This document shows positions 15,790-22,962 of a stretch of DNA of 64,000 bases, piece after piece; position 1 is the first letter of the stretch; every line of letters starts with the position of its first letter. The stretch covers positions 1 through 64,000 of the forward strand of contig NZ_JAEKKT010000159.1 of NCBI RefSeq assembly GCF_019510245.1. Reading direction: 5' to 3'. Below the pieces are notes generated by a model. That model was not told the DNA's origin and searched no databases. It saw only the letters and a list, made by a program, of their open reading frames with translations. Made by a program: the position numbers and the translations under genes. The stretch comes from Streptomyces sp. GTDB lineage: Bacteria > Actinomycetota > Actinomycetes > Streptomycetales > Streptomycetaceae.

Positions 15790-16539
15790 ATGCGGGCAGA
15801 GGTACACGAAGTCGGCAAGGGCGCCTATCTGGTGCACGGCCAGCACACCAACTGGGTGATCCTCAAGGACGGGGACGCCGTCACGCTGGTGGACACCGGC
15901 TACCCCGGAGACCGGCAGGGGCTGCTCGACTCCCTCGCGGAGGTGGGCGGTTCACCGGAGGCGGTCGCGGCCGTGCTGATCACGCACGCGCACAACGACC
16001 ACCTCGGCTCGGCCGAGTACCTGCGCGCCGCCCACGGCACCCCGGTCTACCTCCACGAGGCCGAAGTACCGCACGCCCGGCGGGAGTACCTCCAGCAGGT
16101 GTCCGTGGGCGAGGTGGTGAAGAACGCCTGGCGGCCGGGTGTGGTGCCGTGGCTGGTGCACGTGCTGCGCGTCGGCGGCACCGAGCAGCACCCGGTCAAG
16201 GCGCCCGACGCGTTCCCGGTCGCCGAGGGACCGCTCGACCTCCCGGGCCGCCCGGTCCCGGTGCACACCCCGGGCCACACCGACGGGCACACCGTCTACC
16301 ACCTGCCCGAGGCCGGCCTCGTGATCTCCGGTGACGCGCTGGTCAGCGGCCACCGCACCTCGCGCATCCAGGGCCCGCAGCTGCTGCCCGACATGTTCCA
16401 CCACGAGCGGGCCCGGGCCGTCGCCTCACTGGAACTGATCGGCGCCCTCGACGGGGACGCCCTGCTGCCGGGACACGGCCCGCTGCACCGCGGTCCGGTG
16501 CGGGCGGCCGCCGAACGGGCCCGGGAGCTGGCCTCGTGA
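15790..16539 (+). CDS. Metallo-beta-lactamase-fold hydrolase
   Basis: A 249-aa MBL-fold protein, probably a dinuclear zinc hydrolase. The signature HAHNDH is at residues 66-71. Further metal ligands are expected in PVHTPGHTDGHTVYHL, in VISGDALVSG (bridging Asp) and in the C-terminal LLPGHGPLH. The glyoxalase-II-like layout does not reveal the substrate, which could be a thioester or a lactone. ATG 15790 has GGAG at correct spacing; GTG 15784 overlaps that site and is less likely. It is followed by the DUF4032 gene 24 bp downstream. Confidence 0.88.
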   Translation: MRAEVHEVGKGAYLVHGQHTNWVILKDGDAVTLVDTGYPGDRQGLLDSLAEVGGSPEAVAAVLITHAHNDHLGSAEYLRAAHGTPVYLHEAEVPHARREYLQQVSVGEVVKNAWRPGVVPWLVHVLRVGGTEQHPVKAPDAFPVAEGPLDLPGRPVPVHTPGHTDGHTVYHLPEAGLVISGDALVSGHRTSRIQGPQLLPDMFHHERARAVASLELIGALDGDALLPGHGPLHRGPVRAAAERARELAS

Positions 16540-16563
16540 CCCGCCGGCCTTAAGGTTCGTCCC

Positions 16564-17799
16564 ATGGCCTTGCAGATCAACGCCACCAACCCGGAGCACC
16601 CCGCGCTCCTGCTCGAACTCCCCTGGGACGTCCCGCTGGAGGAATGGCCCGAGGAGTACCTCGTGCCGCTCCCCCGCGGCATCTCCCGGCACGTGGTGCG
16701 CTACGCACGGGCCGGCGACGAGGTCCTCGCGGTGAAGGAGCTGGCGGAGCGCCCTGCGCTGCGCGAGTACGAGCTGCTGCGCGACCTGGACCGGCTCGCC
16801 ATCCCCGCGGTCGACCCGCTCGCGGTGATCACCGGCCGCACCGACGCCGAGGGCGAACCCCTGGAGTCGGTGCTGGTCACCCGGCACCTCGGCGGCTCCA
16901 TGCCGTACCGCTCGATGTTCGAGACGACCATGCGCCCGGCCACCATGCACCGCCTCATGGACGCCCTGGCGGTGCTGCTGGTCCGCCTGCACCTGGCCGG
17001 GTTCGCGTGGGGCGACTGCTCGCTGTCCAACACCCTGTTCCGGCGGGACGCGGGCGCCTACGCGGCGTACCTGGTGGACGCCGAGACGGGCGACCTGCAC
17101 CCGCAGCTGAGCAACGGGCAGCGGGAGTACGACCTCGACCTGGCCCGGGTGAACATCAGCGGGGAACTCCTCGACCTGGAGGCCTCGGGGGCGCTGCATC
17201 CCTCGCTGGACCCGATCGAGTTCGGGTTCGAGATCTGCACCCGGTACGGCGAGCTGTGGGAGGAGCTGACCCGGACCTCGGTGTACCCGGCGGGCAAGTA
17301 CCAGTACATCGAGCGCCGGATCAGGCGGCTCAACGACCTCGGGTTCGACGTCGCCGAGATGCAGATCGAGCACTCCTCCAACGGCGACAGCGTCACCTTC
17401 GTACCGAAGGTCGTCGACGCCGGTCACCACCAGCGCCAGCTGTTGCGGCTGACCGGCCTGGACGCCGAGGAGAACCAGGCGCGGCGGCTGCTCAACGACC
17501 TGGAGAGCTGGATGGCCACCCAGGACGACTACGCCCCCGGGGACCCCCTCGCGGCCCGCCCCGAGGTGCTGGCCCACCGGTGGGTGCGGGACGTCTTCCG
17601 CCCCACCGTGCGGGCCGTGCCACTGGAGCTGCGCGGATCGATGGACCCGGCGGAGATCTACCACGAGCTGCTCGAACACCGCTGGTACCTGTCCGAGCGG
17701 GCCCAGCACGACATAGGCCTGGACAACGCGGTCGAGGACTACATCGAGAACGTCCTGCCCAAGGCACGGGAGACCCTGGAGCCGGTCACCCCCGAGTAA
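16564..17799 (+). CDS. DUF4032 protein with kinase-like N-terminal lobe
   Basis: A 411-aa cytoplasmic protein of the actinobacterial DUF4032 family; function unknown. The N-terminal half resembles a Kdo/WaaP-type kinase fold: a beta-strand Lys in DEVLAVKELAERPAL, a candidate catalytic segment FAWGDCSLSNTLF (residues about 151-163) and a metal-binding Asp in YLVDAETGDLHPQL. The C-terminal half (RRIRRLNDLGFDVAEMQIEH onward) is the DUF4032-specific region. It may form an operon with the MBL-fold gene just upstream. Kinase activity is plausible from these motifs but is not established for the family. Confidence 0.82.
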   Translation: MALQINATNPEHPALLLELPWDVPLEEWPEEYLVPLPRGISRHVVRYARAGDEVLAVKELAERPALREYELLRDLDRLAIPAVDPLAVITGRTDAEGEPLESVLVTRHLGGSMPYRSMFETTMRPATMHRLMDALAVLLVRLHLAGFAWGDCSLSNTLFRRDAGAYAAYLVDAETGDLHPQLSNGQREYDLDLARVNISGELLDLEASGALHPSLDPIEFGFEICTRYGELWEELTRTSVYPAGKYQYIERRIRRLNDLGFDVAEMQIEHSSNGDSVTFVPKVVDAGHHQRQLLRLTGLDAEENQARRLLNDLESWMATQDDYAPGDPLAARPEVLAHRWVRDVFRPTVRAVPLELRGSMDPAEIYHELLEHRWYLSERAQHDIGLDNAVEDYIENVLPKARETLEPVTPE

Positions 17800-17835
17800 G
17801 CCCGGAGCGAGCCCCGGAGGAAGCCCCGCGCCGGG

Positions 17836-18705
17836 TCACCCGTGCGGTACGACGGCCACCGGGCAGTCGGCGTGGTGCAGCACCCCGTACGCGACCGAGC
17901 CGATGCGGGCGCCGACCGCCGTGCGGTGGGCGCCCCGCCCGACGACCATCAGCTGGGCCCGGCCGGCCACCGAGAGCAGCACCTGCCCCGCACTGCCCAT
18001 CTCCACGTGCTCGGCGACCGGCACGTCCGGGAACCGCTCGCGCAGCGGCCGTACCGCCTCGGACAGCGCCTCCTTCTCGAAGGGCTCCATGCCTCCGGAC
18101 TCGTCGAGCAGCTTCAGCGACCCCGGGCTGTAGGCGAAGACCGGCGGCAGGGTCCAGGCCCGCACCACCCGGACCGTCGCGCCCCGGGCCGCCGCCGTCT
18201 CGAACGCGAACTCCAGTGTCGCCGTGCTGTCCTCGGGGCCGCCCTGCTGGCCCACGACGACCTCCCGTCCGGCGGCCTCCGCGGTGGGCCGGTCACCGGC
18301 GCGCACCAGTACCACCGGGCGTGCCGCCTCCGCGATCACCTGCTGTCCGACGGAGCCCAGCAGGAACCCGACGACCCGGCCGTGCCCGCGCGACCCCAGT
18401 GCCAGCAGCTCGGCCCCGGCCGCCGCGTCGACCAGCACCTCCACCGGCCCGCCCTCCAGCACGTCGACGCTCACCGCGAGCTCCGGATACCGCCCGGCGA
18501 CGGCCCGCACCGACTCGGCCACCCCGTCGGACACCCACCCGCGCTGGGCCTCCCGGTCACCGCCGAGCGCCTCGTGCTGCTCGTACCGCCAGGCGTGCAC
18601 CACCCGCAGCGGCAGCCCCCGGCGCACCGCTTCCCGGGCCGCCCAGTCGAGAGCGGCGAGGCTCTCCTCCGTACCGTCCACCCCTGCCGTGATCGGGCGT
18701 GTCAT
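17836..18705 (-). CDS. Universal stress protein, tandem Usp domains
   Basis: A 289-aa protein with two Usp domains in one chain. Domain 1 starts ITAGVDGTEESLAALDWAAR and carries the nucleotide loop LGSRGHGRVVGFLLGSVGQQ. Domain 2 (from about residue 150) carries VGRGAHRTAVGARIGSVAYG and ends in CPVAVVPHG. Both loops match the G-2x-G-9x-G(S/T) ATP-binding pattern of the MJ0577-type Usp proteins. ATG 18705 is preceded by AGGAGG. Its upstream neighbour is the interrupted receiver-oxidoreductase gene at 18896, divergently transcribed, suggesting both belong to a stress or redox regulon. Confidence 0.9.
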   Translation of the reverse strand: MTRPITAGVDGTEESLAALDWAAREAVRRGLPLRVVHAWRYEQHEALGGDREAQRGWVSDGVAESVRAVAGRYPELAVSVDVLEGGPVEVLVDAAAGAELLALGSRGHGRVVGFLLGSVGQQVIAEAARPVVLVRAGDRPTAEAAGREVVVGQQGGPEDSTATLEFAFETAAARGATVRVVRAWTLPPVFAYSPGSLKLLDESGGMEPFEKEALSEAVRPLRERFPDVPVAEHVEMGSAGQVLLSVAGRAQLMVVGRGAHRTAVGARIGSVAYGVLHHADCPVAVVPHG

Positions 18706-18895
18706 GCACCGGCCTCCTCGTCCGTTCCGTGTCCGCGTGATCAGTCTTCCGCACTGACGGGTGCCCGCTGTGCACCGCCGTACAAGAGCGAAGGCGGGCG
18801 ATCGAACATACGATGGGCGGGAACCGGTACGGTGGGCGCGCTCCTCCAGGAGAGCCCGCCGTGCCGTGGAACCAACGGCTCGGGGTGGGAGACGT

Positions 18896-18943
18896 ATGGC
18901 ACAGGCTGCCGACGCAGCACGGACCGTCATCCTGACCGTGGAC
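18896..18943 (+). pseudogene. Detached 5' end of the receiver/FAD-oxidoreductase gene
   Basis: The ATG at 18896 opens MAQAADAARTVILTVD. In homologues, as I recall them, this is the N-terminus that runs directly into DDPGVSRAVARDLRRRYG. That continuation lies 4 kb away at about 23008. After the shared TGACCGTGGAC the reading frame enters foreign DNA and ends at 19111 as a meaningless 71-codon fusion. The original promoter and ribosome site therefore stay here, facing into the inserted DNA. Confidence 0.8.
18933..18943 (+). repeat. Left 11-bp direct repeat (candidate attL core)
   Basis: TGACCGTGGAC, identical to 22997-23007 and in the same orientation. It encodes the TVD of the receiver domain's first strand. 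Upstream of it is native gene sequence; downstream is foreign sequence. Confidence 0.7.
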
Positions 18944-19217
18944 ACCTCGCAGTGGATTCTCAAGCAATCCCGCTCCGAGCTGGCCGGCACCGCGGCCCGC
19001 AGGTTTGGGAGGCGGTGGTGCTCGCCGCGGTGGCCTGCGAGGGTGCGGCCCCGCACCATCCGTCCGTACACCGCAGGCCCTCGCTCTGCTGGAGGAGACG
19101 CGCCCACCTGACGGCTGGTTCGCGGCCCGCTGCGGCCGGACTGGACACGGCGGGCGTGGTGAAGGCCGAGCGGTTGAGGTTTGGCGCGAAGCGTCCTGCT
19201 GACGTAGGCACGGACAC
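18944..19217 (+). other. Decayed coding sequence inside the element, not identified
   Basis: This stretch has codon-like GC periodicity but no intact frame. Pieces of plausible protein appear in different frames (QVWEAVVLAAVACEGAA, then ALALLEETRPPDGWFAARCG), which suggests an old gene broken by frameshifts. I do not recognise the family. Confidence 0.4.
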
Positions 19218-19322
19218 TGGCGTAGCCGCATCCGCTGGGAACGCCGCGACGGCATCCACCAAGCCTTCATCACCCTCGGCTGCGCCATCATCTGCTGGCG
19301 ACGACTCAAAACCTCATTCTGA
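19218..19322 (+). pseudogene. C-terminal remnant of an IS5-type transposase
   Basis: The frame from 19218 reads WRSRIRWERRDGIHQAFITL, then GCAIICWRRLKTSF and a stop at 19320-19322. This is the conserved tail of DDE transposases of the IS5 group (RIRWERR...IHxAF...LxCxxICWRRL). Only about 34 codons remain. The IS630 copy begins 11 bp downstream, so later insertions probably cut this element. Confidence 0.7.
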
Positions 19323-19333
19323 TCCGAGTCCTA

Positions 19334-20376
19334 CTGAGTTTTTCGTTAGTTCTGTGCGGGTTGGGGGTGGATGGTGAGGCCGGTGTGGGTGAGGAAGGAC
19401 CACGGGAGTTGCTCGCTGGAGCAGACGCGTTGGATGCCGTGTTCGGCTGCGTCAGCGACGTCGGCGAGGTGGTCGCCGGCGAGGTTGGCCAGCTCGCAGG
19501 TTTTGATGGCCGACCACGGCAGTTCGACGGGGTTGAGTTCGGGCGCGTAGGCCGGCAGCCGCTCGAGCGTCAGCCAGTCCTGCTCGGCCGCCCAGGCCCG
19601 CATGCCCTGACTCCAATGAGCGGAGAGTCCGTCCCATACCGAGACCACCGACTCCCCGGCGTAGAAGGCCTTGAGGCGTTCCAGCACGTCGATCAGGGAG
19701 GTGGTGTCGTAGGTGCCCGGCGCGTAGGTGCGGCGCACCTGTGGCAGCAGCGATATGCCTGATTCGTCGAAGGAACACTATCCAGGCACGTTTCTTCACC
19801 GCCCCCCTTTGATGCGTGGCCATTCCTGAGCGACCCATCGGGCGATCTCGGACACGTCCCGCTCGACCGCCTGGCGCCTGGCGCCTGGGCCGTTGCAGAC
19901 TCCACCCCAGCCTCCCGGTCAGCAGGCGCCATACCGAGGCCCGGGCCACCTTCACCCCGGTTACCCGCTCCACCACCACGCCGGCCCGTTCCAACGACCA
20001 CAGGTCTGCCTCGAACCCGTGCGCCTGAGCGCCTGCATCCAACGCGACCCGAACAGCTTCGGCTTGGGCATCATCCAGCTTGGGCGGCCGACCGGTGGCC
20101 GGACGCCGCCGCAGTGCCTGAGCACCGCCCTGCTCCCATAAGCGTTTCCACCGGCGCACGCTCTCGGCATGCATCCCCACCATCCGTGCACCCTCGGACG
20201 TGGCACGCCCCTGCTCGAACAACTCCACCGCCCGCATGCGACGCGCCTCGGCCAACTGGGGCCGTGTCAGGGGCGGAACGGACACACATCGGAAAGCACG
20301 GCCTGCGACTTGGAAGACACACCAACAGCCTCACACCGTTGCAGCTCCTGCAACCACAGAACTGACGAAAACTCAG
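19334..20376 (-). mobile_element. IS630-family insertion sequence, inactive
   Basis: A 1,043-bp element bounded by imperfect inverted repeats: CTGAGTTTTTCGTTAGTTCT at the left end, against CTGAGTTTTCGTCAGTTCTG read inward from the right. TA dinucleotides flank it at 19332-19333 and 20377-20378, the target duplication typical of IS630/Tc1-like elements. The single transposase gene on the minus strand is broken. Confidence 0.85.
19346..20285 (-). pseudogene. IS630-family transposase, at least three frameshifts
   Basis: The N-terminal helix-turn-helix part (RMRAVELFEQGRATSEGARM, then HAESVRRWKRLWEQGG) is in one frame from 20285. A 7-bp tandem duplication near 19885 shifts the frame after GWSLQRP. 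Further shifts follow at a run of G near 19800 and at an extra C in the IVFFDESG catalytic motif near 19775. The C-terminal half then reads on intact, with the second catalytic Asp in SVWDGLSAHWS and the Glu in ELNPVELPWSAIK. The pieces together cover a normal IS630 transposase of about 310-320 residues, but no full-length product is possible. Confidence 0.85.
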
Positions 20377-20466
20377 TAAGCCGACGCCCGAGCCACCTCA
20401 ACTGATCCACGGGATTTGAGAGTTACTCCACAGCTCACCTGATCAAGAACTACTAGCATCTGCTGC

Positions 20467-21843
20467 GTGAAGACTTCTGGCATATTTCGAAACCGTCTGA
20501 GACTCGTGGTGGCCACCGTGTTCTCCGTGGTGGCCCTCGTCATGGTGCCGACGGGCCCCGCGCAGGCGGCTCCCGGTGGCAACCCCGGGAAGCTGACCAC
20601 CCTCACCTCCTCGTCGGACTACGCGAGGTTGGAACTCCAGGAGCACCGGGTCCCGACCTCGTCACTGGACAACCTGGCCAGCGAGATGGGCACCGCCCGC
20701 GGGGTCGACCAGGTCCTCGCCAGCGCCAACCACCCGATGCGCAACGCGGCGGACTGCTCCACCATGGAGAAGACCGCGCTGCCGCTGAAGCCGACGGCTG
20801 AGTCCTACTACTGCTGGGACTACGGTGACGACAAGACCCAGGACTGGCTGCCGCAGTCGGTGACGTCCAGCGGTGACGCGGACAACGACGGCCTGTGGGG
20901 CACGAACAAGGTGATCCTGTCCGGCTGGGGCGAGAACGGGTCCACCACCACGGACCACATGGCCCGCATCGCCTTCATCGACGCGAACGACCCGAGCAAC
21001 TTCAAGTACCGCTGGGTCCTGCCCGTCATCCCCCTCAACGGCGGCACCGACTACCGCGCCCTGAAGTCCCACATCGGCGGCATGGTCTGGTATCAGGACA
21101 AGCTGATCGTCACCTCCTGGGAGGGGGATTCCGATCACAACCAGCTGTACATCTTCGACATGCACCGCATCCTGCAGGCGACCGTCAACAGTTCCGTGGT
21201 CGGCAAGGTGAGCAACGGCTGGTCCGCCGACGGCTACCAGTACGTAATGCCGGCGATCGGCTCCTACAGCCTCGCCGGCGGGGGCTGCGTCTCGACCAGC
21301 GACGACTCCTTCCCGTGCTTCGCCTCCATCTCGCTCGACCGCAGCAGCGTGCCGGACAGTCTGGTTGCCACCGAGTGGTTCTCCTCCGGGGGCACCCAGC
21401 CGGCCCGCATCTGGCGCTACAACTTCGACGGCAACGACCCGGGCTACCTCGCCAAGGACAGCAACGGGTACGTGGAGGCCGACAAGATCTACGAGACGAA
21501 CGCCGTCGGTCTCCAGGGCGTGCTGTCGCACAGTACGACCCAGGGGGGCACGCCGAACTTCTACGTCGACGACGCGCGCGGCGGCGTCGACCAGCACGGC
21601 ATCCTGTGGCGGCAGAACACCAGCGACGCCAGCGCGGCAGCCAACTGCGGGGGCGACATCACGTACGCCTGCTGGGGCATGCACACGGAGGGCATGTCCT
21701 ACTGGTGGAACACCGGCCGGCTGTGGACGGTGACCGAATGGGCGGCCGACATCAACGCCCACTGGTCGGGCACTGACACCGCGCGGCCACAACGGCTGCT
21801 GTACTCCGTACCGCTGTCCTCGGTCGACAGCACGCTGAACTGA
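20467..21843 (+). CDS. Secreted protein of unknown function, cargo of the degenerate element
   Basis: A 458-aa exported protein. A Sec signal peptide spans residues 1-34 (LRLVVATVFSVVALVM core, cleavage near AQA). The mature part is rich in Trp, Tyr, Asn and Gly with repeated beta-strand-like stretches (GGMVWYQDKLIVTSWEGDSD, LYIFDMHRILQ, GMSYWWNTGRLWTVTEWA). This suggests a beta-propeller-like or lectin-like fold. Six or more cysteines could form disulfides. No catalytic motif was recognised. GTG 20467 is the only sensible start; a TAGCAT hexamer ends eight bases before it and no Shine-Dalgarno is visible, so the mRNA may be leaderless. It is the only intact gene within the 18933-23007 element. 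Confidence 0.8.
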   Translation: MKTSGIFRNRLRLVVATVFSVVALVMVPTGPAQAAPGGNPGKLTTLTSSSDYARLELQEHRVPTSSLDNLASEMGTARGVDQVLASANHPMRNAADCSTMEKTALPLKPTAESYYCWDYGDDKTQDWLPQSVTSSGDADNDGLWGTNKVILSGWGENGSTTTDHMARIAFIDANDPSNFKYRWVLPVIPLNGGTDYRALKSHIGGMVWYQDKLIVTSWEGDSDHNQLYIFDMHRILQATVNSSVVGKVSNGWSADGYQYVMPAIGSYSLAGGGCVSTSDDSFPCFASISLDRSSVPDSLVATEWFSSGGTQPARIWRYNFDGNDPGYLAKDSNGYVEADKIYETNAVGLQGVLSHSTTQGGTPNFYVDDARGGVDQHGILWRQNTSDASAAANCGGDITYACWGMHTEGMSYWWNTGRLWTVTEWAADINAHWSGTDTARPQRLLYSVPLSSVDSTLN

Positions 21844-21852
21844 CCCCAATAA

Positions 21853-21887
21853 GCGCAGCGCACGGTGTGTGCGCTGCGCCCGGTTTT
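21853..21887 (+). terminator. Intrinsic terminator after the secreted-protein gene
   Basis: GCGCAGCGCAC (21853-21863) pairs perfectly with GTGCGCTGCGC (21869-21879) over a 5-base loop. Four T residues follow at 21884-21887. It begins 10 bp after the stop codon. Confidence 0.8.
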
Positions 21888-21968
21888 CACAGGTCACGGG
21901 GCTGGTGTGAGGTTGCGGTGATGTACTCGCGCCGGTCTGGGGCGTGATCTTCTTCGGGAGATCGTCTG

Positions 21969-22320
21969 TCACCTGTGGATTTCGGTGTTTGCGAGGACGA
22001 GCAGGGCGCGCAGGAGGGTGGTGGCGTGCCGGGCGTTCATGCGGATCTTGGTCAGGAAGCGCCAGGACTTCAGGTTCGCGAAGCCGTGCTCGACAGCGGC
22101 GCGTTCGCGATTGAGCAGGCGGTTCGCTTCCTTCTCCGCGCCGGTGAGGCGGTGGTTGCGGGTGGCCTTGCGGCCGGTGGTGATCACCGGGTCGTCGGGG
22201 TCGTCGTCCAGGCCGATGAAGCCGAGGTCGACCAGGGCCCGAGATCCAGATCAGATTGCCCTTTCTCGTCGGCCAGTGCGAGAAACAGCAGGCCATGGGC
22301 TTGTGCTTGCCGGAGAAGTC
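21969..22320 (-). pseudogene. DDE_Tnp_4/IS5-like transposase, C-terminal fragment with frameshifts
   Basis: From about 22320 leftward, pieces of a transposase appear in successive frames: GLLFLALADEKG, then NLIWIS, then VDLGFIGLDDDPDDPVITTG and AAVEHGFANLKSWRFLTKIR to a stop at 21969. The last piece (H-G-F-A-N-L-K-x-W) carries the terminal catalytic Glu region of HARBI1/DDE_Tnp_4-type transposases. The N-terminal half is absent. The right edge abuts the serine recombinase remnant within a few bases, so this IS probably removed the recombinase C-terminus. Confidence 0.75.
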
Positions 22321-22321
22321 C

Positions 22322-22933
22322 TTACAGCTCGACCACGTGCGGCCCCTCGGCCGGGTCGGCCTCCTGCGGCACCGGACGCGGGCGACCGTCGATCAGCTCG
22401 TACGTGCGCCGGTAACCGAAGGGGATCTTGCCGTGGGGGCGGCCCTCGCCGACTGCGGGGTTCACACCACGCAGCGTACGCACCGACAGGAGCCGGGCCT
22501 CCTTCTCCGCGTCGTTGATGCCACTGATCAAGGAGTGCCGGTCACCGTAGTCGCGGGGGTTGAAGGTGCGGTCCAGGCTGGTCACGTGGATCAGGTATCC
22601 GCCCGCCTCCGCCGCGTCGACCAGGGCCACGCCCCGGCCGGTCTCACGGGCGAACCTGGACACCTCCCACAGCACGAGCACGTCGCCGGGTTCACCGATG
22701 GCGCCGGACGTCAGGCCGGCCAGCAGCTTCTCGAAGTCGTCGCGCACCTTGGCCGCGAACTTGGAGGCCGAGCCGGTGTCCCTGTACGGCTCGCCCCACG
22801 TCCACGGACCGTGATCGGCTTCGGCAGCGATGTTGTCGCGGTGCTGGTCAGTGATGCTGCGCGCGGTCTAGCCCTTGCCCTTGGACACACGCAGGTACTC
22901 GCGTGCCGCCCTTGTCACGGTTCCCGTGGCCAT
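22322..22933 (-). pseudogene. Large serine recombinase (integrase) gene, amber stop and C-terminal truncation
   Basis: From ATG 22933 the frame reads AAREYLRVSKGKG, then an in-frame TAG at 22868-22870, then resumes in the same frame with TARSITDQHRDNIAAEADHG, WTWGEPYRDTGSASKF and GDVLVLWEVSRFARETGRGV. The last motif is the resolvase-domain core, and the catalytic Ser is expected in YLRVSKGKG. The recombinase linker starts (VNPAVGEGRPHGKIPFGYRR), but the protein stops at VVEL where transposase DNA begins. Large serine integrases need roughly 450-600 residues, so at least half is missing. It reads away from the attachment-site repeat at 22997. Read-through of the amber codon could not restore function. 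Confidence 0.85.
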
Positions 22934-22962
22934 GGCCCCTCCCCGTCCCGTACGGTCGTTCT

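Noticed and set aside
18896..19111. A 71-codon small protein beginning MAQAADAARTVILTVD
   Set aside because: Only the first 16 codons are family-like; the remainder is element DNA read out of context, so it is a truncated gene end and not a functional small protein.
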